From CAZXCQ01 sp964639275 (GTDB taxonomy: Bacteria; Desulfobacterota; DSM-4660; Desulfatiglandales; Desulfatiglandaceae), in contig CAZXCQ010000070.1 in the NCBI GenBank assembly GCA_964639275.1, forward strand, positions 1 through 23,955: DNA of 23,955 nt, read 5' to 3'. The position numbers and the translations under genes are program-made. Under the pieces are notes generated by a model. The model worked only from the letters and a program-made list of their open reading frames with translations. It did no database searches and was not told the origin of the DNA. Each line of letters opens with the position of its first letter. The first letter of the stretch is position 1. Below are positions 15,708 to 23,645 of the stretch, in pieces.

Positions 15708-16643
15708 CTAATTGACCACCCAGACAGCGTGTCCCTTGGCCAAATGAATGAGTTTGTGGCTGACGCGGCCCATAAAAAACTCTCTGACCTTGGATAGCCC
15801 CCTTCTGCCAACCACAATAGTCCCATGGCCCCCATCCCGGGCTTCTTCAAAGATGGCCACCGCTCGACTGTATACGCCTGTAATTATCTTTGTGGAGACC
15901 TGATCTGTATCAAATCCGGCTTCTATGAGATGACGCCTGGCTTTATCAAGGTTGGCATTGACTTCCTCCTTGGTCTCTTCTATGTACTCATTGGATGGGG
16001 CAAGAAGATGGTACCCGGACTTTAGCGACTCTCCACCTCTGATTACATGCACAAGGGTAACATCCACACCCGAACCAGCCATTATTTCTCCCACGTAATC
16101 CACCGCCTGCATAGCGCCCTCCGACCCGTCGAGCCCCAAGAGGATCTGTTTGGCCCCCGGGCTTTCTCCAACGACCCAGAGAGGTAGAAAATCGATTTTC
16201 TCGATGAGTTTGGTGGATACGCCGCCGAGAACAACCGCCTCGAGTTCAGTGATCCCTTTTCTTCCGATGACGACACCCCTGTAGTCGCCTCTGGCCTCAT
16301 GGATGATATCTCGAGCGATGCCCTTTTCTTCCACCGTTACCTTTTCTTCTACGGCATCAGAGTGGAATCCGGCATTCAGAAGGATCTGTTTGGCCTTTGC
16401 CATGTATTCCTGAACCGCCATTTCCTGTCGCATTTCCAGTTCATCTATTTCCTTTGTCATCTTGTGATCGAAGTCCGGTTTTCTCCCCAGATCCCGATAA
16501 TACTCTGGCAGTTTGCAATAGACATGAAACAGGACCACATGCATTTCTTGAAGTGAAGTGATTTCACCCACATACCTGACGGCGTCCAAGGCGTGCTCCG
16601 ATCCGTCTACGGCCACCAATATCTTGCCTCTACTAGAACCCAT
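15708..16643 (-). CDS. Tandem universal stress protein (two UspA domains)
   Basis: This 311-residue protein has two UspA domains (about 5-158 and 163-310). Each starts with a strand and Asp (ILVAVDGSEHALDAV; ILLGLDGSEGAMQAV) and ends with a nucleotide-binding G-x2-G-x9-G motif: G127-R-K-G130 leading to G140, and G279-R-R-G282 leading to G292, both intact. It is therefore predicted to bind ATP in both halves. An acidic and basic helix-rich insert (about 60-85) lies in the first domain. No membrane segment is seen. The start ATG has GGAG 11 bases upstream. It sits 51 bases before the OYE-type gene in the same direction; the reason for a stress protein within catabolic genes is unclear, possibly a regulatory or chaperone role. 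Confidence 0.88.
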   Translation of the reverse strand: MGSSRGKILVAVDGSEHALDAVRYVGEITSLQEMHVVLFHVYCKLPEYYRDLGRKPDFDHKMTKEIDELEMRQEMAVQEYMAKAKQILLNAGFHSDAVEEKVTVEEKGIARDIIHEARGDYRGVVIGRKGITELEAVVLGGVSTKLIEKIDFLPLWVVGESPGAKQILLGLDGSEGAMQAVDYVGEIMAGSGVDVTLVHVIRGGESLKSGYHLLAPSNEYIEETKEEVNANLDKARRHLIEAGFDTDQVSTKIITGVYSRAVAIFEEARDGGHGTIVVGRRGLSKVREFFMGRVSHKLIHLAKGHAVWVVN

Positions 16644-16670
16644 TGTCTAAAGATCTCCTTTCTTTAGTGG

Positions 16671-16693
16671 CGCCGGGATCGAAAGCCCCGGCG
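16671..16693 (-). other. Hairpin in the leader of the UspA gene
   Basis: A 7-bp GC stem (CGCCGGG and CCCGGCG) closes a 9-base loop, 28 bases upstream of the UspA start on the minus strand. No U-run follows it in that direction. It could shape the 5' leader; I see no riboswitch consensus. Confidence 0.4.
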
Positions 16694-16845
16694 GTTAGGG
16701 TATTTTGTCCAGTCATTTAGATCTAATGATACTACTCCGTCAGACACAGTCTTTCAAGTCACCCTTTCCACCATCCAGAGTATACCGGCACGGTAAATCC
16801 TGATATCCCCGAGAAAAGACCCTGGAAACCTGACTCTTTGAAATT

Positions 16846-16863
16846 CCCCCGTTTGCCCGGGGG
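16846..16863 (-). terminator. Hairpin just after the MFS exporter
   Basis: A 6-bp GC stem (CCCCCG and CGGGGG) with a 6-base loop lies 23 bases after the MFS stop on the minus strand, followed by a short AATTTC stretch. It may be a weak terminator that separates the MFS gene from the UspA gene, which has a 242-base upstream gap. Confidence 0.4.
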
Positions 16864-16885
16864 CCGTGATGACGCAAGGCCCTGT

Positions 16886-18037
16886 TCAGGATTTCTGTCC
16901 CTCCTTTATCAAAGTGGCAAGGAGTGCCCCCATGATGGGGACAAAGGCCACAATCCACAGGGTGTGGTTGAGCCCTGCCACGTCTGCAAGATAACCCGAA
17001 AGGGCCGTCCCGATCCCGCCGGTTCCGAAGGCAAGACCCAGAACCAGCCCTGAAGCGAGTCCGAGGTGTCGTGGCAAGAGCTCCTGGGTCAGAACAACGG
17101 TGACGGAAAAGGAGGCCAATAAGGCCGCACCGGAAGCCGCTGCCAATACCCAGAGCCATATCCCGCCGCTCAATAACATAAACGACATAAGAGCAGGGAA
17201 AAGAAGCAGGCTTACGATGATGACGCTCCGACGACCTATCCGGTCTGAGATATACCCCCCGTAAAGCCCGCAGGCAGCGCCTCCCATCAAGAAAACTGCC
17301 AGCATCAAGCTCCCCGCTTCCGGACCAATCCCCTGGTTGTGAAAAAACATGGGGAGGTATGTCAGAAAGGTCATATACACCCATGCGCGCAGCATGACGA
17401 TGAGACATACTGCGATGAGGGACAGCCAGGGGATCGGGTAGGATTCGCGGTGAAAAGCGCTTTGTGAGGCGTTTCGACCAGGGGCCTCTCGTTTTAGGAA
17501 ATCTCCTGGATAAAACAAGATAATCAGTGCCAGGAACACTGCCGGCGGGAGTAGCCCCAGCGTTGCGTGGAGGTCCAACCCGAGCACCAGGAGACCACCG
17601 ACCACAGGGCCAAGGGCAAACCCGAGATTGCCGGCTGTGGAAAAAACAGCCGCCCCAAATCCTCGCCTCGACCCACTTACAAGAAAGATGGCCATCATGG
17701 CCCGTGGGTGAAAGGCCGCCGTACCCAGACCCGCAAGCCCGAGTAAGACCAAAGCGGACCGGTAGGATGGGGCCCAACCCAGAAGCCCCATGCTGAGTGC
17801 AGTCCACAGGATTCCCACGGGAATAAACCACCCGGTGCGCAAGCGGTCTGAAATGTGACCAAATAGGGGCTGACTCACTGATGAGGTGATATTGAGGATG
17901 GTCATTGCGAGGCCGGCCTCGAAATAGGTCAGGGCAAAAAGCTCTTTGAGCCTGACAAGGACCACGGGGAGAATGCCCTGGGAGGCGTCCACCCAGACAT
18001 GCCCCAGGAAGATCAGCAGGATAGGGATCTTTTCCAC
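16886..18037 (-). CDS. MFS transporter of the fosmidomycin-resistance (Fsr) type
   Basis: This 383-residue protein is a 12-segment major facilitator. The N-terminal block GHVWVDASQGILPVVLVRLKE and the stretch GLGTAAFHPRAM followed by AAVFSTAGNLGFALGPVVGG are typical of the Fsr/MFS exporter subfamily. The cytoplasmic loop motif between segments 2 and 3 is present as GHISDRLRTG, and the second-half counterpart is GGYISDRIGRRS. The start is GTG at 18037, with GGAGAG about 10 bases upstream. It follows the PreA-like gene by 106 bases on the same strand. Likely it exports a pathway product or an organic anion through the inner membrane; drug export is possible but not indicated by context. Confidence 0.85.
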   Translation of the reverse strand: MEKIPILLIFLGHVWVDASQGILPVVLVRLKELFALTYFEAGLAMTILNITSSVSQPLFGHISDRLRTGWFIPVGILWTALSMGLLGWAPSYRSALVLLGLAGLGTAAFHPRAMMAIFLVSGSRRGFGAAVFSTAGNLGFALGPVVGGLLVLGLDLHATLGLLPPAVFLALIILFYPGDFLKREAPGRNASQSAFHRESYPIPWLSLIAVCLIVMLRAWVYMTFLTYLPMFFHNQGIGPEAGSLMLAVFLMGGAACGLYGGYISDRIGRRSVIIVSLLLFPALMSFMLLSGGIWLWVLAAASGAALLASFSVTVVLTQELLPRHLGLASGLVLGLAFGTGGIGTALSGYLADVAGLNHTLWIVAFVPIMGALLATLIKEGQKS

Positions 18038-18143
18038 TTTTCACGCTCTCCGGGTATGGTCTCTTCAACACTGATCACGAGCAGATAACCCTTGCCCGCG
18101 CATTTTACCTCCCCGTTTCTAAGGTCAAAAAACGATTTAGAAT

Positions 18144-19349
18144 CTAGGAAACCCTGTTCTGTATGAGGATATCGATCGCCCCTGGCACAGGGCAGACAGA
18201 CACACAACTGCCACACCCTATACAGTTATCCTCCTGGACCCACACCATTTCTCCCCCGTCCTGCATGCCATTGTAAAAACAGTTTTGCAGACATCGTTTG
18301 CAGTAGTTGCAGTATTCGAGGTTGACGCGGGCAAACTCCTTGGGCATCTCGGCGTAGGCCAGAGAGGCATCGGCTGCGATACCCCACATCTCGACTACAC
18401 GCTTATAGCCCTTTTTGTCCATAAATTTTTCGAGCCCCCGGACCTGCTTCCTGAGCCAGTCATAACCATAGGCCATCACTGCCGAGCACATCTCCACAAT
18501 ATGGGCACCGCTCATGATAAACATGACGATATCCCGCCAGTCGTATGCCCCGTTGGTCCCGGCGATAAAGATTTCGCCCCTGTAGCGGCAGTGGACCTGG
18601 CTGATCCACCTGAGGGTCAGCGGCTTGACCCAGGGGCCACCCGCCCCTGCCGATCCATAGATGAGGGGCTTTCCGGTTTCGATATCGGGCAAAAAGCCAA
18701 GATACCGGTTTGTCAGTGTGACCGCAGCCGCCCCTGCCTCTTTGAGCCGGCCGGAGAGTTCTACCAGGTCGGTAACCTGGGGGGTTACCTTGATCATTAT
18801 AGGCACGCCAACTGCCTTGGCCACGGCCCGGGTGATCTTGCTGGCATAGTCAAAATCCTGCCCCACGTTCATCCCGGTTCTGAGCCCGGGCATCAGTTTT
18901 GGATGGGGACACCCGAAGTTGAGTTCGATCAGCGGCACACCCGCGTCCTCTATCTGCCGGGCAAGGTCTATCCACCCTCGGGTCTCGGTGGATGCGATAC
19001 TCCCGATTACCACAACATCGTTTTGTTTGGCGTAGACAAGCGCCTTTTTGACCTCGGGCAGGAATTCCTTCGGCTCTTCCATTGCCAGGCCACTACGTCC
19101 ATAAAGGGTGAAGGCCCGCGGGACCCTGCCCCGGCAGACTTCATGCCGCTCATTCAGAAAACGCCATTTGGACCGCGTGGTCAGCTCTCGCATCGGCTCC
19201 GAGTCGGTCATGGTTTTGGCAACCACGCCACCCACCCCCGTATCGATGCACTTCATCATGTTCCTCGCGTTCAAAGTGGGCTCGGCGGACGAGGCCACCA
19301 CTGGATTCTTAAATCGAATGCCACAGAAATTTACTTCCAGATTTGCCAC
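18144..19349 (-). CDS. PreA-like dihydropyrimidine dehydrogenase / DHODH-family Fe-S flavoprotein (paralogue 2)
   Basis: This 401-residue protein repeats the PreA architecture: an FMN barrel (about 1-325) and two C-terminal 4Fe-4S motifs, here both canonical (C347, C350, C353, C357 and C376, C379, C382, C386). The active-site loop is NFGCPHPKLMPG (N144, C147) rather than NLSCP, and the pyrimidine-contacting NT of dihydropyrimidine dehydrogenase is NR (TLTNRYLG, near 214). It is thus clearly related to, but diverged from, the paralogue at 6890-8062. The start is a GTG at 19349 preceded by GGAGGAG. It is the first gene of the long minus-strand series. No PreT subunit is nearby. A reductase acting on a ring or an intermediate of the same pathway is the likely role. 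Confidence 0.84.
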   Translation of the reverse strand: MANLEVNFCGIRFKNPVVASSAEPTLNARNMMKCIDTGVGGVVAKTMTDSEPMRELTTRSKWRFLNERHEVCRGRVPRAFTLYGRSGLAMEEPKEFLPEVKKALVYAKQNDVVVIGSIASTETRGWIDLARQIEDAGVPLIELNFGCPHPKLMPGLRTGMNVGQDFDYASKITRAVAKAVGVPIMIKVTPQVTDLVELSGRLKEAGAAAVTLTNRYLGFLPDIETGKPLIYGSAGAGGPWVKPLTLRWISQVHCRYRGEIFIAGTNGAYDWRDIVMFIMSGAHIVEMCSAVMAYGYDWLRKQVRGLEKFMDKKGYKRVVEMWGIAADASLAYAEMPKEFARVNLEYCNYCKRCLQNCFYNGMQDGGEMVWVQEDNCIGCGSCVSVCPVPGAIDILIQNRVS

Positions 19350-19660
19350 GATCTCCTCCTTAATTGTAACTATTCAGGTTGTCAGGTTCGGGGTTCACGG
19401 TTCAGGGTCGGCTGTCCTGGATGATATGGGATGAAATGCGCGCGCGAGGTCCAATTTTTTCAAAAAAGCCTAGCATTTCCCAACATAGATTTCAAAAAAT
19501 ATGATCAATGTCTGCAAAGCGCTTGATATCATTGAGTTTGCAAGTGTCCTATTTCAGACTGTGTTTAGCCGGTGCAGTTTATGAAACCAAAGGACCCAGG
19601 ATATGAAACAACTCCTGAGTACACGGTTTCTCAAATACATTGACGCATTTTAAGGCACTA

Positions 19661-19704
19661 GATTCCGGCTGGAGTTTATCCCGTACTTGATACGGGGCCG
19701 GAAT
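19661..19704 (+). repeat. 44-bp palindromic repeat, copy A
   Basis: The copy begins GATTCCGGCTGGAG and ends GGGGCCGGAAT. Its outer arms ATTCCGGC and GCCGGAAT pair over 8 bp, and an inner CCCGTA/TACGGG pair adds 6 bp, so it can fold as a two-part hairpin. It is the reverse complement of copy B at 23744-23787 with a single mismatch. It lies in a gene-free stretch downstream of the histidine kinase. Confidence 0.9.
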
Positions 19705-19800
19705 CCAGGTGTCCTCCCCCTACTTATTGAGATGTCACAATATCTTTATATCGGCCTCTGGCCAAGCTCATCCGGGACCGGCATAGCCAGTCCCACATAA

Positions 19801-19819
19801 CCACGCCCATAGGGCGTGG
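19801..19819 (+). other. Terminator-like hairpin resembling an IS200/IS605 end
   Basis: CCACGCCC (19801-19808) pairs with GGGCGTGG (19812-19819) across an ATA loop, followed by GTTTCT. It could be a plus-strand terminator. Hairpins of this CCCACG...CGTGGG type are also found at the ends of IS200/IS605 elements and in TnpB-linked guide RNAs, so it might be a remnant; no tnpA or tnpB coding sequence is present. Confidence 0.4.
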
Positions 19820-20117
19820 GTTTCTACAATGAACTAAACGAAGCATATCTTATGCCCCTGACAATGAGCCGAAGATAGCAAGGGGGTGTTTTTGTGGTGC
19901 TTGGCGGCAACCGGGAGGGTTTTTGTGAGGGGATGAATCTAGGCCGGTGAAATTGAGGAATAACCGAGTTCAAGCAAACCCAGTCCTTCACTTTTGACCG
20001 ATCGATTTGGCCGGAGACTACAAGAACAGTCCATGATTCTTCTCGAAAAACTCATGGAAAACAATAACATTGGAAGTCTTTAATTCAGCTGATAAGGAAA
20101 CCCAAGTGTTTTATGGC

Positions 20118-23100
20118 TTATTTGCGTCCCAAGACCTCCTTCAATTTATCAGCGAATACTGAGATCAAAAACGGTTTCTGGATGAACCCTTGGGCACCTG
20201 CGTCAAGGATGTCCTGGGTAGGACCCTCTATGCCATAGCCACTGCATACGATCACCTTCAGACCCGGCCTGGCTTCCATAATAAGAGGATACACCTTGTC
20301 ACCCGGGATATCAGGCAGCTTTATGTCCAGGAGTGCAAGGTCAATATCACCCTCAAAGGTCTTAGCAAGCTTAATTGCCTTATTGCCGGTCTTAGCTTCC
20401 AACACTCGGTAGCCAAGCCTCTGCAAAGTCTGCCGGATCATCATCATTACCTCTTCTTCATCTTCTATGACCAGGATGGTCCCTTCACTCTTTGGAAAAT
20501 CGATCGCTGGTTTTTGAGTTCCCCCTTCCTTGTCCCCCTCCTCATCTTCAACAGCTGGCAGGTAGATGCGGACCACAGTCCCCTTACCCAGTTCTGAGTC
20601 CACCGTGATTGTGCCATTGTGGTTCTTGATAATCCCGTAAACAGATGCCATGCCAAGCCCACGGCCAATGAAGTGGGTGGTAAAGAAGGGATCAAATATC
20701 TTTGCCCTTGTCTCTTCGTCCATGCCTTTTCCATCATCCTCGATAGAAAGGCAAACATATGGCCCAGGCCTGAGATCAGGATGATCCTTTATGAACTGCT
20801 TGTCGAGGTCCATGTTTCTGGTGGAAATCCTGATGCGGCCAGGCCCCTCTATGGCTTCATTTGAATTGACCACGATGGCAGAGAGGACCATCTGAATCTG
20901 GCTGGCGTCGACATTAACATCCATGAGATCCAGTGGAAGATCGGTTTCCACACGCACGGCAGGATCAAGGGTGTGTTCTATAAGGGGTAGGGTATCTTCC
21001 ACAAAATCGCTCAATGACACGGGTCGGGGTTCATATTTTCCTCCCCTTGCATAGGCTAGCAATTGACTTGTGAGGTTGGCCATACGGTGGCCTGACACCT
21101 TCATGTCTTTGAGGCTTGCCATCGTCTTTTCATCTCTGCTATGTGTCATCTCAAGCAGACCGATGTGCCCGATGATGGGAGTCAGGGCATTGTTGAACTG
21201 GTGGGCAATGCCTCCCGCCAGCGTGGCAATGGCCTCCATCTTTTCTGCTTCCTGGAGTTGGGCCTGGAGTCTTCTTGTTTCGGTGATGTCCTGATCCGTT
21301 CCAAAAATGCGAACAGGGGTACCGCTTTCATCACACTCTACCCCTCCGCGGTCGCGGATAATCCTCTCTGAGCCCTCTATGGGTACCGTTCGAAACTCAA
21401 AATCAAAAGATCCCTTTTTTTCCACTGCTTTTTTGAGCACTGAGGAAACGCGCTCTCTGTCGGCAGGGTGGACTCTGGACAGGAGAAAATCAAAAGAAGG
21501 CTGTGCTGGCTCTCCTGGGATAAGTCCAAGAATGCGATATAGCTCATCAGACCATTTGTCCTGATTTAACTTCATGTCGCGGCTCCAGTTTCCAATATGG
21601 GCGATCTCCTGTGCCTTGTCTAGATTCTCCTTCATTTCTCTTAGGGCTGTGTAGGCCAATTTTCTTTGGGTAATATCCTCCACCACTGCAATATGATAAT
21701 TCGGTTTTTCGTCAAGCCCCCACATGGCGGATGTCGTTAAATTCACCCAGACAATAGAGCCATCCTTATGGATATATCTCTTCTCAAACGAGGAGTCTCG
21801 AATCTCACCCCTTATCAGCCTTTGGATGTTGTCCAGAGAAGGCTGCAAATCATCCGGGTGAGTGATTTCCATAAGGGTCATCCCTGTCATTTCTTCCCGT
21901 GTGTAACCGACAATGTCGCAATACTTCTGATTGACCCTGAGGAATCGACCTGTTTCGGTCTCAACCTGACCGACACCCACGGCTGCCTGCTCAAATATGG
22001 CACGGAATCTCTCTTCGCTCTCCCGTAGCGCGTCTTCGGTTTGTTTGAGATCGGTTATGTCCAAACCGATCCCCGCCAAGTAGACCGGCTTGCCGTCCTT
22101 CAACACCGGAAACTTGGTGGTCATTTGGGTGTGAATCTGGCCATCAGGATAAGGGATGGAGTCAAAGAATTCCATGCGACGACCTTTAGACAGGACCTCA
22201 CGGTCTTTTTCGCCGAATAAAGCTGCTGCTTCGGGCGGCCAGAGTTGGTCGTCCGTCTTGCCGTACCAGTCTCCCCTTCTCTTATACCCCAAACGATCTT
22301 CATAGGCCTTATTCACATAAACTAAGCGACCTTTGAGATCCTTGATAAATACCACACCAGGAAAATGATCCATAAAGAGCACAAACCTTTCCTCACCCTC
22401 CCGCAGCGCCTCCTCCGCTCGTTTTCGTTCGGTGATGTCTATCTCGTGGCCCATAATGGCAGGCCTTCCTCCATACATGATGGGATCGCTTACCATGATT
22501 TCATGCCAGACTGCTTCTCCGTCCTTCTTGAGTCTCTTGATCTCATAGCGCTGCGGAACCTCTTCACCCTTTAATCTCTTATCTGCTCTTTGCCTAATAA
22601 TCTCCCTCTGGTCCAGATGAATCAGATCAAGATGGTCCCTTCCAAGCAATTCTTCGGGCTCGTACCCATGCATTTCTGCAAATCTATCATTCACAAACAC
22701 ATACTTACTGTCTTGGTGGATAAAGACCCCGCTAAGTGAGCTATGTGCAAGGGTCCGATACTTCTGCTCCGATTCCCGTAGCGCCTCCTCTGCCCGCTTG
22801 CGCTCGGTGATGTCACGGAAGATTGTCTGAATCATGATTCTGCCTTTATGCCGGAAAAACGTGCCTGTGGACTCAACATCAATCACATGGTTATCCAGAG
22901 CAAGCACCCTGTGCTCTCTAGGCGGAGCGAACCAGCCCTTTTTGACAACCTTGTTAATCCGTTTCTTTGATTCGGCTCTATCATCCGGATGAACCAGGTC
23001 CAGATAAGGCCGTCCTTTCAACTCCTCATGACCCGACGCGCTGAACATCCTTACGGCAGCCGGGTTTGCGTAATCTAAAATACCATCGCATTGGACCACG

Positions 23101-23630
23101 ATGGCATCCGGCGAAATCTCAGCCAACTGACGATATTGCTCTTCCCTCTCACGAAGTGCCTCCTCCGCTTTCTGTTTCTCGGTAATGTCGGAGAAAACAC
23201 CATATGCATACCGTACATTATCTTCTTCAAAAGCCAGAATTGCCATATCGTGAATCCAAATCCACTCCCCGTCTTTCCTTTGAATCCTATACTCGACATT
23301 ATATTCCTTTTTCCTTCTGAACATCATTCTAAAGGATTCCCTTACTAACCCTACATCATCAGGATGTATTCTTCCAAACCATAAGGCCTCCCCTTCCTCA
23401 TATATTTCTTCTTGACTATAACCGTATATTCTTTCCACATTTGGGCTTATAAATATGGTTTTTGCATCCTCGCTAGTTACCCAAGACACAGAGGGTATGT
23501 TTTCAATTAAGAGACGATATCTCTCTTCGCTTTCACGTAGTCCCTCTTCAACTTCCTTATGCTTAGCAGCTTCTCTCTCTAGTTTTTTAACCCTTTTTTC
23601 CAGTTCTTCATAGGTTGGTTTCTTGGCCAT
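20118..23630 (-). CDS. Six-PAS hybrid sensor histidine kinase with C-terminal receiver
   Basis: This protein of about 1170 residues starts with a coiled-coil leader (MAKKPTYEELEKRVKKLE), then six PAS/PAC repeats (about 38-152, 163-278, 288-404, 412-530, 540-658, 668-788) joined by DITERKRAEEALRESE-type linkers. A histidine kinase core follows: H810 in GGIAHQFNN, N-box VVNSNEA (about 920-926), G1 box DDGKGMD, F box FDPFF and G2 box GRGLGMA (989-995). A receiver domain ends the protein, with D1102 (LALLDIKLPD) as phospho-acceptor and K1152 (QKPF). The H-box has HQFNN in place of the common HDFNN. No transmembrane segment is evident, so it should sense a cytoplasmic signal. GGAGG at 23639-23643 favours the ATG at 23630 over 23645. 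No cognate DNA-binding regulator is encoded nearby, so a link to the catabolic genes is not established. Confidence 0.92.
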   Translation of the reverse strand: MAKKPTYEELEKRVKKLEREAAKHKEVEEGLRESEERYRLLIENIPSVSWVTSEDAKTIFISPNVERIYGYSQEEIYEEGEALWFGRIHPDDVGLVRESFRMMFRRKKEYNVEYRIQRKDGEWIWIHDMAILAFEEDNVRYAYGVFSDITEKQKAEEALREREEQYRQLAEISPDAIVVQCDGILDYANPAAVRMFSASGHEELKGRPYLDLVHPDDRAESKKRINKVVKKGWFAPPREHRVLALDNHVIDVESTGTFFRHKGRIMIQTIFRDITERKRAEEALRESEQKYRTLAHSSLSGVFIHQDSKYVFVNDRFAEMHGYEPEELLGRDHLDLIHLDQREIIRQRADKRLKGEEVPQRYEIKRLKKDGEAVWHEIMVSDPIMYGGRPAIMGHEIDITERKRAEEALREGEERFVLFMDHFPGVVFIKDLKGRLVYVNKAYEDRLGYKRRGDWYGKTDDQLWPPEAAALFGEKDREVLSKGRRMEFFDSIPYPDGQIHTQMTTKFPVLKDGKPVYLAGIGLDITDLKQTEDALRESEERFRAIFEQAAVGVGQVETETGRFLRVNQKYCDIVGYTREEMTGMTLMEITHPDDLQPSLDNIQRLIRGEIRDSSFEKRYIHKDGSIVWVNLTTSAMWGLDEKPNYHIAVVEDITQRKLAYTALREMKENLDKAQEIAHIGNWSRDMKLNQDKWSDELYRILGLIPGEPAQPSFDFLLSRVHPADRERVSSVLKKAVEKKGSFDFEFRTVPIEGSERIIRDRGGVECDESGTPVRIFGTDQDITETRRLQAQLQEAEKMEAIATLAGGIAHQFNNALTPIIGHIGLLEMTHSRDEKTMASLKDMKVSGHRMANLTSQLLAYARGGKYEPRPVSLSDFVEDTLPLIEHTLDPAVRVETDLPLDLMDVNVDASQIQMVLSAIVVNSNEAIEGPGRIRISTRNMDLDKQFIKDHPDLRPGPYVCLSIEDDGKGMDEETRAKIFDPFFTTHFIGRGLGMASVYGIIKNHNGTITVDSELGKGTVVRIYLPAVEDEEGDKEGGTQKPAIDFPKSEGTILVIEDEEEVMMMIRQTLQRLGYRVLEAKTGNKAIKLAKTFEGDIDLALLDIKLPDIPGDKVYPLIMEARPGLKVIVCSGYGIEGPTQDILDAGAQGFIQKPFLISVFADKLKEVLGRK

Positions 23631-23638
23631 CAGAAAAT

Positions 23639-23643
23639 CCTCC
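23639..23643 (-). promoter_or_regulatory. Ribosome binding site of the histidine kinase
   Basis: On the minus strand GGAGG sits 8 bases before the ATG at 23630. It overlaps the upstream in-frame ATG at 23645, which therefore cannot use it, and this decides the MAKK start. Confidence 0.7.
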
Positions 23644-23645
23644 AT

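Larger units (their letters stand above)
19350..20117 (-). other. 768-bp gene-free region between the PreA-like gene and the histidine kinase
   Basis: I find no convincing gene here. It contains degenerate GGTTC-rich repeats (about 19379-19412) just upstream of the PreA-like gene, an A/T-rich stretch (about 19450-19520), one copy of the 44-bp palindromic repeat (19661-19704), a terminator-like hairpin (19801-19819), and GACCGATCGATTT at 19996-20008. The promoter for the long minus-strand series should lie here, but no match is good enough to call. Confidence 0.5.

Noticed and set aside
16740..18071. 443-codon open frame on the minus strand overlapping the MFS gene in another frame
   Set aside because: It is rich in Arg, Pro, Gly and Ser with no membrane or domain pattern, while the overlapping frame encodes a clear 12-segment transporter.
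19379..19412. GGTTC-rich repeats as a regulatory array
   Set aside because: The units are short and degenerate, and no regular spacing or symmetry could be established.
18285..19424. 379-codon open frame on the plus strand opposite the second PreA-like gene
   Set aside because: No recognisable domain; the opposite strand has a PreA-like protein with active-site and Fe-S motifs.
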